Assembly (NCBI GenBank): GCA_027483785.1 | Contig: JAIXTU010000354.1 | Coordinates: forward strand, 1 to 10,928 | Direction: 5' to 3' | DNA: 10,928 nucleotides | DNA from: Flavobacterium sp. | GTDB taxonomy: Bacteria; Bacteroidota; Bacteroidia; Flavobacteriales; Flavobacteriaceae | Shown: positions 1 through 6,482 of the stretch, in pieces | How positions within the stretch are numbered: position 1 is the first letter of the stretch | Layout: every line of letters begins with the position of its first letter | Position numbers and translations under genes: made by a program | The notes under the pieces: generated by a model | Databases searched by the model: none | What the model saw: the letters and a program-made list of their open reading frames with translations, nothing else | Told to the model about the DNA's origin: nothing

Positions 1-22
1 AGTTCAGTAAATTTAATGAATA

Positions 23-37
23 TTTTTTTTTTTTTTT
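23..37. repeat. 15-T homopolymer downstream of sod
   Basis: An uninterrupted run of 15 T on the plus strand lies in the 102-base non-coding stretch after the superoxide dismutase stop codon. No convincing hairpin sits directly before it on the plus strand, so it is not clearly the U-tract of a terminator for a gene left of the window. Nothing else is recognisable in positions 1-102. Confidence 0.8.
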
Positions 38-102
38 GTTCAGGTAGTAGTGTCTATAACTTTTGTGATACAATTAAGCGCTGTAAATGCTCTAAATTAG
101 CT

Positions 103-861
103 TTACTTCTTTATCGCCTCTTCGTATTTTTCGGTTACTTTCTGCCAATTGATTACGTCAAAAAACGCATTGATATAATTTCTTCGACGGTACTGATATT
201 GCAAATAGTAGGCATGTTCCCAAACGTCTATTGCCAGTATAGGTGTTCCACTAACCGAAACTCCCGGCATCAGTGGATTATCCTGATTTGGTGTCGTGGA
301 TATTTGTAGTTTTCCCGCTTTATCAACCGTTAACCACGTCCAACCCGAACCAAAAACAGCGGTTGCCTGATTGCTAAATTCGTTTTTAAAATTCTCAAAC
401 GAACCAAAATCTCTCGATATAGCTAGGGCTAGCGTGTCTTTCGGTTGTCCGCCACCTTTGGGTCCCATGATTTCCCAAAATAAGCTGTGGTTGTAATAGC
501 CTCCTGCATTGTTGCGCAGATTTTCATCAGCCGAGCTCGCTTTCTTCAGAATTTCTTCTATGGTAAGCTGCTCCATTTCAGTTCCTTTGATCGCTTTATT
601 AAGGTTGTTTGTGTAGGTTAAATAATGCTTTGAATAATGATTTTCCATTGTACTCGCATCTATCGACGGACTTAGCGCATTATAGGCGTAGGGTAGTTTC
701 ACTAACTCAAAGGTTCCGGGCTCTGCTCTTACATCATCTGGGCTAGATAAGGCGGCTTTTACTTCTTTTTCAGGTAATGGTACTTCAACTTCAATTAGCT
801 TTTTCTCGTTACAAGAACTGAGAATAACTGCTAGAATAAATGCACGTGTAAAAGACTTCAT
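103..861 (-). CDS. Lipoprotein Mn-type superoxide dismutase
   Basis: Converts superoxide to oxygen and hydrogen peroxide. The 252-residue product begins with a lipoprotein signal peptide: basic MKSFTR, a hydrophobic stretch, then the lipobox L14-S-S-C17. It should therefore be lipidated and lie outside the cytoplasm. A linker of about 35 residues leads to a complete Fe/Mn SOD fold. Metal ligands are visible as H75 (in NHYSKHYLTY, with H79 and Y83), H125 (NHSLFW), and D212 and H216 (DVWEHAYYLQY). The residue four before H125 is G121, and the outer-sphere glutamine is Q193 in the NQD motif. Both follow the Mn-type pattern, where Fe-type enzymes place the glutamine at the G121 site, but cambialistic use cannot be excluded. 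The start overlaps the acyl-CoA-binding protein stop by 4 nt (ATGA), which suggests translational coupling. It is the last gene of the operon. The family call is very secure; surface localisation is inferred from the signal peptide. Confidence 0.95.
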   Translation of the reverse strand: MKSFTRAFILAVILSSCNEKKLIEVEVPLPEKEVKAALSSPDDVRAEPGTFELVKLPYAYNALSPSIDASTMENHYSKHYLTYTNNLNKAIKGTEMEQLTIEEILKKASSADENLRNNAGGYYNHSLFWEIMGPKGGGQPKDTLALAISRDFGSFENFKNEFSNQATAVFGSGWTWLTVDKAGKLQISTTPNQDNPLMPGVSVSGTPILAIDVWEHAYYLQYQYRRRNYINAFFDVINWQKVTEKYEEAIKK

Positions 862-1133
862 AGTTCGCTTTTTAGAATATCTTCAACAACTTGAATATAA
901 TTTTTCATTGCATCTTCAACACTCATAGATCTAATCTGCATCCAAGCGTTCGTTTTAAAAGCATTTCGCAAATCGTAATCCGTTTGCATACTGCGGTCTA
1001 TATTTCCAAAGGTAGCTTGTTTATAAAACGAGTACAAGCGTAATTGAACGTCTGGAGGCAAATCGGCCTGACGCATCTCCGAAGCTTTCTGAAAAGCCTG
1101 TTGAAATCGTTCTTCTAAAGATAAGTCCGACAT
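858..1133 (-). CDS. Acyl-CoA-binding protein (ACBP family)
   Basis: Small cytosolic four-helix protein that binds long-chain acyl-CoA esters and buffers or delivers them. At 91 residues it has the usual length of a free-standing ACBP. Visible landmarks are LEERFQQAF near the N terminus, the family's central LYSFYKQAT motif (about residues 33-41), and the C-terminal SMSVEDAMKNYI (about 69-80), which matches the family's GMSxEDAMxxYI. The middle segment FKTNAW replaces the more usual KAKWDAW but keeps the tryptophan. Its first base overlaps the last base of the psd stop (position 1133), and its stop overlaps the sod start by 4 nt, so it is embedded in the phospholipid operon. ACBP is best known from eukaryotes but also occurs in some bacteria, Bacteroidota included. 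A role in feeding acyl chains to phospholipid synthesis is inferred from context only. Confidence 0.93.
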   Translation of the reverse strand: MSDLSLEERFQQAFQKASEMRQADLPPDVQLRLYSFYKQATFGNIDRSMQTDYDLRNAFKTNAWMQIRSMSVEDAMKNYIQVVEDILKSEL

Positions 1134-1792
1134 TATTTTTTGAAAATTACAGTTCTATTTCCTTTTACAACATCTCCGATTTTAACCTGAACGGGAGTGC
1201 CTGGGGGCAAGAATAAATCAACGCGACTTCCAAATTTTATAAATCCAGCATCCGATCCTTGAAGCACCATCTGACCTTCTTTGGCATAGTTCACAATACG
1301 TTTCGCTAAAGCACCAGCAATTTGTCGGTACATGATTTCTCCCAGTACTTCATTTTCAATAACTACAGTTGTTCGCTCGTTTTCTGTGCTTGCTTTCGGA
1401 TGCCAAGCAACCAAATACTTTCCAGGATGGTAAATACTGTGCGTGATTTTTCCGCCTATTGGATAACGGGTCACGTGTACGTTTATAGGCGACATGAAAA
1501 TCGATACTTGTAATCGATTCGATTTAAAAATTTCAGGTTCGTACACTTCTTCAATAACTACAACTTTTCCATCTACAGGTGCGGTAATGGTATCTAAGGT
1601 AGGAATTAAGCTTCGGTTCGGGTTTCGAAAAAACTGAAGAATCAATATCAGAAAAATCAAAAGAAAGCTCTGGATGCCTTTTCTCAGAAAAAAAAAAAAA
1701 AAAACGGCTTCGGCCACGAGTATTCCCGCCACAACAATCATGCAGGAGATTAAGATAATTTTTGCGCCTTCTTTATGGAATGATACAATCAT
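1133..1792 (-). CDS. psd: Phosphatidylserine decarboxylase proenzyme
   Basis: Decarboxylates phosphatidylserine to phosphatidylethanolamine at the inner membrane using a pyruvoyl cofactor made by self-cleavage. The 219-residue protein is the short form typical of Bacteroidota. It has a hydrophobic anchor of two segments (about residues 12-36 and 39-54), QFFRNP at 53-58, APVDGKV at 71-77, NVHVTRYP around H106, HPKASTENER at 131-140, and FGSRVD at 187-192. Self-cleavage is expected between G188 and S189, with S189 becoming the pyruvoyl group. The start overlaps the cdsA stop by 4 nt (ATGA), so cdsA and psd are probably co-translated. The odd feature is a 17-T run on the coding strand that encodes part of V30 and F31-F35 within the first membrane segment. 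The frame as given is intact and the total length is normal. Confidence 0.96.
   Translation of the reverse strand: MIVSFHKEGAKIILISCMIVVAGILVAEAVFFFFFLRKGIQSFLLIFLILILQFFRNPNRSLIPTLDTITAPVDGKVVVIEEVYEPEIFKSNRLQVSIFMSPINVHVTRYPIGGKITHSIYHPGKYLVAWHPKASTENERTTVVIENEVLGEIMYRQIAGALAKRIVNYAKEGQMVLQGSDAGFIKFGSRVDLFLPPGTPVQVKIGDVVKGNRTVIFKK
1688..1704. repeat. 17-base homopolymer inside psd
   Basis: Seventeen consecutive A on the plus strand (T on the psd coding strand) supply the last two bases of codon 30 and all of codons 31-35, giving five phenylalanines in the first membrane segment. Loss of one T would read TTC-TGA immediately after the tract and truncate the protein at about residue 35. Tracts of this length are prone to polymerase slippage, transcriptional slippage and sequencing error. 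Confidence 0.9.
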
Positions 1793-2649
1793 TTTGGGAG
1801 AATTTTGTACAGTAAAAATATAAATGGTGCGACAAATATAATACTATCGAGCCGATCGAGTATACCGCCGTGCCCAGGCATAATGTTTCCGCTGTCTTTA
1901 ACACCAGCAATTCGTTTGAATTTCGATTCTATTAAGTCGCCAATTGTTCCGAAAACACTGATTAAAACCGCAGTTATTCCCCAAATGATTAAAGACTTCT
2001 GGAAATGAATTGGTTTTGGTTGCATGTAAAATTTCGAAATCAAAAAAGCGGCAAGTAACGAGAAGAAAAGACCTCCGAGAAAACCTTCTATCGTTTTTTT
2101 AGGAGAAATTCGTTCAAAAAGTTTATTGCGCCCAATCGATTTTCCTACGATGTATGCAAATGTATCATTCGTCCAAATCAAAATAAAAACACTGATTAAA
2201 ATTTTGGGCTTGTACGTTTTTAGCAAATACAGCGAATTCGGATCTTCTTCACCCAAAGCAGTAATGTTCATAATACTTATAAAGGGCAAAATGATATAGC
2301 CAATTAAAAAGATGAATTTACTTGCGCGACGCAGTTCGGTGCGCTTGTTATCGAATAAAAAAATCATACTGATTAACGAAACAAAAAGCGTAATTCCGAG
2401 AACAACAATATCGACGTACTGGATATTTACCTTGTAAACAAGCATGTAAGCAGAGCTGCCATAAATTAAACTCGCTAAAAGTGCAGGAATCAGTGAATGG
2501 ATGCGAACGAGCTTCGAAAATTCGAAAACGGCTATCAGTAAAAAAAAGTAAAATAATACGAAGAAACTTTCGGTAGAATACAAAACAGCCGAGAGTAGAA
2601 GCAAGATATATACCGCTCCTGATAGCGCCCGCTGCAACGTTTCGTTCAT
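1789..2649 (-). CDS. cdsA: Phosphatidate cytidylyltransferase
   Basis: Integral membrane enzyme that makes CDP-diacylglycerol from phosphatidate and CTP, the branch-point precursor of bacterial phospholipids. The 286-residue sequence is hydrophobic throughout, with about eight likely membrane segments. The C-terminal family signature is complete: S242, K245-R246, K251-D252, P258, H260-G-G, and D265-R-L-D268. The upstream conserved ISPKKTIEG block is at 181-189 and GDLIESKFKR at 237-246. These are the metal- and CDP-binding regions of the family. It starts 1 nt after the LUD gene stop and overlaps psd by 4 nt. With psd two steps later in the pathway, the operon carries the entry and exit enzymes of phosphatidylethanolamine synthesis; the phosphatidylserine synthase is not in this window. 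Confidence 0.97.
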   Translation of the reverse strand: MNETLQRALSGAVYILLLLSAVLYSTESFFVLFYFFLLIAVFEFSKLVRIHSLIPALLASLIYGSSAYMLVYKVNIQYVDIVVLGITLFVSLISMIFLFDNKRTELRRASKFIFLIGYIILPFISIMNITALGEEDPNSLYLLKTYKPKILISVFILIWTNDTFAYIVGKSIGRNKLFERISPKKTIEGFLGGLFFSLLAAFLISKFYMQPKPIHFQKSLIIWGITAVLISVFGTIGDLIESKFKRIAGVKDSGNIMPGHGGILDRLDSIIFVAPFIFLLYKILPK

Positions 2650-2650
2650 A

Positions 2651-3247
2651 CTAAGCGTCCTCTAAAAGAAGCAAATACAAATTTTTAGCAACGCTTCCGT
2701 AGTGAAGAAAGTCTTCTTCTTTTGACTTTTCAAAATACGTAAAAGCCATTATGTTGCTCGGATAGTTTTTGTCGTAGCGCTGCTTGATAGTTCGCAAGCT
2801 ATCTGATTTTGTTTGAACCAGTTGCGAAGTAGTCGCAAAAATGACAAAATTAGTAGGAAGTTCCTGAGGTTTGTGATGTTTAATTTGGTTGGAAGATAAC
2901 AGGACCGAGCCTTCTTCGGCAATTAAATTTTCGCAGCTTGCCAATAAAAATTTGGGATTTGCAGTTTTTTCGTGTGGAATTTTATTCTCATCCAAAAGCG
3001 AAAACAGCTTGGGTTCAAAACACATGGCTTCCTGTTCAAACCAATCGTTTTCTTCCAAAATGTCTTCAAAATGCGTTTTTACTTCAGCCATACTTTCACA
3101 ATACAGAAACTTTCCTCCGTTTTTTCGGAATTTCAATGTGAAAAGCTCATCGGTTGTCAGCCCGGCGTGCAGATTGTTTAGGTCGTCTCCTGGAGTTTCT
3201 CCGGAGTTGTCGGTGCTGGAATTAAAAAACTTTTTAAAAATACTCAT
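2651..3247 (-). CDS. LUD-domain protein (LutC/YkgG-like), function unknown
   Basis: A 198-residue protein of the LUD (lactate utilisation) family. A polar N-terminal tail (residues 1-30) precedes the domain. The recognisable core is CENLIAEEGSVLLSS (about 105-119), which aligns with the family's TGTI-type strand and turn, followed by PTNFVIFAT (131-139). It has no CxxC-type iron-sulfur motif and no membrane segment. LutC normally works with LutA and LutB in L-lactate oxidation, but neither partner is here. Instead it is the first gene of a phospholipid operon, directly downstream of the rsfS-ftsH terminator. I recall this placement as common in Flavobacteriia, which would argue for a role other than lactate use, but that is inference. 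The ATG start follows a good -7 box by about 33 nt. Confidence 0.85.
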   Translation of the reverse strand: MSIFKKFFNSSTDNSGETPGDDLNNLHAGLTTDELFTLKFRKNGGKFLYCESMAEVKTHFEDILEENDWFEQEAMCFEPKLFSLLDENKIPHEKTANPKFLLASCENLIAEEGSVLLSSNQIKHHKPQELPTNFVIFATTSQLVQTKSDSLRTIKQRYDKNYPSNIMAFTYFEKSKEEDFLHYGSVAKNLYLLLLEDA

Positions 3248-3280
3248 TTGGCTTTACTGCTCGCAAAGGTTCGTTGCGTC

Positions 3281-3288
3281 CAAAGATA
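3281..3288 (-). promoter_or_regulatory. Candidate -7 box for the LUD-cdsA-psd operon
   Basis: On the minus strand this reads TATCTTTG, a full match to the Bacteroidota -7 consensus TAnnTTTG. It lies about 33 nt before the LUD start codon, directly after the ftsH terminator stem. The nearest upstream TTG (3305-3303) is only 14 nt away, shorter than the usual 17-23, so the -33 element is not well supported. Confidence 0.5.
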
Positions 3289-3327
3289 AAAAAAACTTGT
3301 TTCAACTACTGATTGAAACAAGTTTTT
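3288..3327 (-). terminator. Intrinsic terminator after ftsH
   Basis: Perfect 15-bp inverted repeat: AAAAACTTGTTTCAA at 3291-3305 and its reverse complement at 3313-3327, with a 7-nt loop. Read on the minus strand the stem runs into eight U residues (3295-3288). It lies 22 bases past the ftsH stop, exactly where an intrinsic terminator for rsfS-ftsH is expected. The stem is AT-rich but long. Confidence 0.85.
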
Positions 3328-3349
3328 ATAAAATTAGGAAGGTGTATAC

Positions 3350-5278
3350 TTACAACTGTTTATCAGCTTCTTCGGCAGTTTGCCATTGACGCTGACCAAA
3401 AATCGCTTCTAAATCATCTTTAAAGATCACTTCGCGTTCAATTAAAATGTCGGCCAATTGAAAAAGTTTTTCCTTATTCTCTTCCAAAATAGCAATTGCA
3501 CGTTGGTATTGCGACTCAATCAAATCGCTAATTTCCTTGTCAATTACCCTGGCAGTATCTTCGGAATAGGGTTTAGAGAAGTTGTATTCTGCTTGCCCAG
3601 AACTGTCGTAATAGGTTACATTTCCAATCTTATCGTTCAAACCAAAAATAGTTACCATAGCGCGTGCTTGGCGTGTCACTTTCTCTAAATCGCTCAAAGC
3701 TCCAGTTGAGATCGTATCAAAAGTTACTTTTTCGGCAGCTCTTCCCCCCATGGTAGCACACATTTCGTCGAGCATTTGGTCTGGTCTGACAATTTGTCGT
3801 TCTTCTGGTAAGTACCAAGCTGCACCCAAACTTTGTCCGCGCGGTACAATGGTAACTTTTACTAAGGGTGCAGCGTGCTCAAGCATCCAACTCACCGTTG
3901 CATGTCCGGCCTCGTGAATGGCAATGGCGCGTTTTTCTTCTTTAGTAATAATTTTATTTTTCTTCTCCAAACCGCCAACAATTCGGTCAACAGCATCTAA
4001 GAAATCTTGTTTGTCTACCGATGGTTTGTTTTTACGAGCGGCAATAAGCGCTGCTTCGTTACAAACATTGGCAATATCAGCACCTGAAAAACCAGGCGTT
4101 TGTTTGGCAAGAAAATCAGTATCTAAATCTTCAACTTTTTTCAAAGGCTTCAAATGCACTTCGAAAATCTCTTTTCTTTCGCGGATATCCGGTAAATCAA
4201 CAAAGATTTGACGATCGAATCGTCCGGCGCGCATCAAAGCTTTATCCAAAACGTCGGAGCGGTTTGTAGCTGCTAAAACTATAACGTTGCTGTTTGTTCC
4301 AAAACCGTCCATTTCAGTAAGAAGTTGATTCAGTGTGTTTTCGCGTTCATCGTTTCCGCCACTAAATGAATTTTTTCCTCTAGCACGACCTACAGCGTCG
4401 ATTTCATCAATGAAGATGATCGCGGGCGATTTTTCCTTAGCCTGTTTGAACAAGTCGCGAACGCGCGACGCACCTACGCCAACAAACATTTCCACAAAAT
4501 CCGAACCTGAAAGCGAGAAAAACGGCACACGAGCCTCGCCAGCTACTGCTTTCGCGAGTAAGGTTTTACCGGTTCCTGGAGGTCCAACCAATAAGGCACC
4601 TTTCGGAATTTTTCCTCCTAAATTCGTATAGCGTTCCGGATTTTTTAAGAATTCAACGATTTCTTGAATTTCTTCTTTTGCTCCTTCTAAACCGGCAACG
4701 TCTTTAAATGTAATTTTAATGTCGCTTTTCTCATCGAACAAACGCGCTTTTGATTTTCCAATATTGAAAATTTGTCCGCCGGGTCCACCAGCACCACCAG
4801 CCGACATTCGGCGCATGATGTATAACCAAAAAATGACGATTATAAGAATTGGGAACAAAAACGAAAGAATTTCTCCCCAATCACTGCGTTTTTCAAAATT
4901 GTAATCCTTTAACTTTTTCGATGCAACTGCATTTTCCAGATTTTTTTGGAATGTTTCCCCATCACCAATATCATCCAAATAAAAATGCGGACCGTTAGGT
5001 GCACCGAAAACGCCTTTCGCTACATCTTTAAATGCGGGTTGTTTTAATGCCGCAGCGTTCAAATAAACTTCTGCCTCGGTCGTGTTATAAACTACTACAC
5101 GATCTATCAAGCCCATTTCGAGATATTGGCGGAAAGTAGAAGTACTAATTTTAGAAGGATCTTTAATATTTGTGCTTCCAGTCACGTACACGAAGACCAA
5201 AAATCCAACTAATGCGGCATATAACCACATGGGGTTAAACTTAATTTTTCGCGGCTGCGAATTATTTTCCTTAGACAT
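3350..5278 (-). CDS. ftsH: ATP-dependent zinc metalloprotease FtsH
   Basis: Membrane-anchored AAA+ protease that extracts and degrades misfolded and regulatory membrane and cytosolic proteins as a hexamer. The 642-residue sequence has the full family layout: N-terminal membrane helix (about 17-34), periplasmic domain (about 35-135), second helix (about 137-155), a glycine-rich linker, the AAA+ domain, then the M41 peptidase. Visible motifs are Walker A GPPGTGKT (232-239), pore loop F265-V-G, Walker B IIFIDE (287-292), the second region of homology with arginine fingers R350 and R353, zinc motif HEAGH (455-459), and a likely third zinc ligand D530 in the STGALSD segment. The N-terminal tail is polar and basic, as in Bacteroidota homologues. 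It follows rsfS by 14 nt and is closed by a strong terminator. All catalytic residues are present. Confidence 0.98.
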   Translation of the reverse strand: MSKENNSQPRKIKFNPMWLYAALVGFLVFVYVTGSTNIKDPSKISTSTFRQYLEMGLIDRVVVYNTTEAEVYLNAAALKQPAFKDVAKGVFGAPNGPHFYLDDIGDGETFQKNLENAVASKKLKDYNFEKRSDWGEILSFLFPILIIVIFWLYIMRRMSAGGAGGPGGQIFNIGKSKARLFDEKSDIKITFKDVAGLEGAKEEIQEIVEFLKNPERYTNLGGKIPKGALLVGPPGTGKTLLAKAVAGEARVPFFSLSGSDFVEMFVGVGASRVRDLFKQAKEKSPAIIFIDEIDAVGRARGKNSFSGGNDERENTLNQLLTEMDGFGTNSNVIVLAATNRSDVLDKALMRAGRFDRQIFVDLPDIRERKEIFEVHLKPLKKVEDLDTDFLAKQTPGFSGADIANVCNEAALIAARKNKPSVDKQDFLDAVDRIVGGLEKKNKIITKEEKRAIAIHEAGHATVSWMLEHAAPLVKVTIVPRGQSLGAAWYLPEERQIVRPDQMLDEMCATMGGRAAEKVTFDTISTGALSDLEKVTRQARAMVTIFGLNDKIGNVTYYDSSGQAEYNFSKPYSEDTARVIDKEISDLIESQYQRAIAILEENKEKLFQLADILIEREVIFKDDLEAIFGQRQWQTAEEADKQL

Positions 5279-5292
5279 AAGCCTTTTTTTCT

Positions 5293-5664
5293 TTAATAAT
5301 TAGAGGGAATAGAGGTAATCTTGGCGTCGCCCCACAAACTTTCAATGTTGTAATACTCTCGAATGTGCTTCTGAAAAACATGAACTACTATGCTCACGTA
5401 ATCCATTAAGACCCATTCGGCATTCTCTGATCCTTCAACGTGCCAAGGCTTGTCTTTCAAAGCGCGAGATACCGTTTTTTGCACGGAGTTTACAATGGCG
5501 TTTACCTGTGTGTTTGAGTTTCCGTTACAAATTACAAAGTAGTCGCAGGCCGAGTTGTCTATTGCGCGCAAATCCAAAATATCAATATCGTTTCCTTTAA
5601 CCTCTTCGATTCCTTTAATAATCTCTGCTAGTAATTCGTCGTTACCCGTAGTTTTTTTCGCCAT
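5293..5664 (-). CDS. rsfS: Ribosome silencing factor RsfS (Iojap/DUF143)
   Basis: Binds protein uL14 of the large ribosomal subunit and blocks subunit joining when nutrients are scarce. The 123-residue product has the family's usual length and motifs: DILDLR (28-33), CDYFVICNG (40-48), HVEG (75-78), WVLMDY (84-89), VVHVF (93-97), and REYYNIESLWGDA (102-114). The tail after residue 115 is short and variable. It is the first gene of the rsfS-ftsH unit and diverges from birA across an 80-bp gap. A perfect TAnnTTTG box lies 22 nt before the start codon. In many bacteria rsfS sits beside nadD; that gene is absent here, as I recall is usual in flavobacteria. Confidence 0.96.
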   Translation of the reverse strand: MAKKTTGNDELLAEIIKGIEEVKGNDIDILDLRAIDNSACDYFVICNGNSNTQVNAIVNSVQKTVSRALKDKPWHVEGSENAEWVLMDYVSIVVHVFQKHIREYYNIESLWGDAKITSIPSNY

Positions 5665-5686
5665 CTATTCTTTAAGTGTAAGTGCG

Positions 5687-5694
5687 CAAATTTA
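5687..5694 (-). promoter_or_regulatory. Candidate -7 box for rsfS-ftsH
   Basis: Reads TAAATTTG on the minus strand, a complete match to TAnnTTTG, ending 22 nt before the rsfS ATG and implying a leader of roughly 15 nt. No TTG is found at the ideal distance upstream, so only the -7 element is supported. Confidence 0.5.
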
Positions 5695-5744
5695 CCAATT
5701 TTTGTTGTTACTTTCGGTCGTTAACACAAGATTAAACGACGCTC

Positions 5745-6482
5745 ATGAGCAACAAGCTAACAGTTATCAAACTAAATGCCATAGATTCGACCAACAGCTT
5801 TTTAAAACAACAAACCAAACAAACTGTTGTTGCCAACTTTACGCTGGTTCACGCCGTAGAACAAACCGCCGGACGCGGGCAAATGGGCGCAACTTGGCTG
5901 GCTGACGTTGGTAAGTCGCTAACATTTAGTTTGTTGGTGCGAAAGCCTGCCGAAAAATTTGAACACGATTTCGAATTTCAAATGCTCGTGTCTGTTGCCA
6001 TTCAACAAAGCTTAAGCAAATTCGGACTAGCAAGTGAAATAAAATGGCCGAACGACATTATGGCAGACGGCAGGAAACTCGGTGGCATTTTAATCGAACA
6101 GCTAAACGACAATCAAGGAAATCCGACTTTTATCGTGGGAATCGGAATAAACGTCAAACAAAGCCATTTCAACGAACTGCCTTCTGCCACTTCTTTGCTG
6201 CTAAATGGTGTTGAAATTGAAGACGATACGCTGTTGATGCTTGAAATCCGTGATCAAATAATCGCACTACTCGAAAATAGCAATGCTGAATCACTAGCCG
6301 AAATTCGAACTAATTATCTCAGTGTTTTAATGAAATACCAGAAACCAGCCGTTTATCAAGTAAACAACCTTCTTTTTAACGCATTGATTATAGGGATTTC
6401 TCCCGAAGGTAAATTAGTACTTCAGCACGAAAACGACGAAATTCGGGCGTACGGTATTAAAGAAGTAAAAATGATGTACTAA
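5745..6482 (+). CDS. birA: Biotin--[acetyl-CoA-carboxylase] ligase, short form
   Basis: Activates biotin with ATP to biotinyl-AMP and attaches it to the lysine of the carboxylase carrier domain. At 245 residues it begins almost directly with the catalytic domain, so it lacks the N-terminal DNA-binding helix-turn-helix of E. coli BirA and should not act as a repressor. Motifs: DSTN (14-17), adenylate-binding GRGQMG (43-48) in place of the common GRGRxG, KWPNDI (100-105), GRKLGGILIEQ with the biotin-contacting lysine K111 (109-119), GIGINV (132-137), and a small C-terminal SH3-like cap (about 197-243). It diverges from rsfS and overlaps the convergent SRPBCC gene by 4 bp (6479-6482). I see no clear TAnnTTTG box before it. 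The Q in the GRGQ loop is seen in other Bacteroidota and is probably not a defect. Confidence 0.95.
   Translation: MSNKLTVIKLNAIDSTNSFLKQQTKQTVVANFTLVHAVEQTAGRGQMGATWLADVGKSLTFSLLVRKPAEKFEHDFEFQMLVSVAIQQSLSKFGLASEIKWPNDIMADGRKLGGILIEQLNDNQGNPTFIVGIGINVKQSHFNELPSATSLLLNGVEIEDDTLLMLEIRDQIIALLENSNAESLAEIRTNYLSVLMKYQKPAVYQVNNLLFNALIIGISPEGKLVLQHENDEIRAYGIKEVKMMY

Noticed and set aside
16..309. 97-codon plus-strand open frame over the poly-T run and the sod 3' end
   Set aside because: It depends on the poly-T run for its phenylalanines and overlaps conserved SOD sequence, including the D212/H216 region. No sign of a real protein.
2889..3389. 166-codon plus-strand open frame antisense to the LUD gene
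   Set aside because: It has no recognisable domain, is serine/phenylalanine rich as expected for antisense of this composition, and runs through the ftsH terminator and into the end of ftsH. The minus-strand genes explain the DNA.
3918..4631. Two open frames antisense to ftsH (3918-4211 and 4335-4631)
   Set aside because: Both are low-complexity shadows opposite the highly conserved AAA+ domain, without motifs or initiation signals.
5708..5716. TACTTTCG before birA as a -7 box
   Set aside because: One mismatch at a core TTTG position and no -33 element; not strong enough to list.
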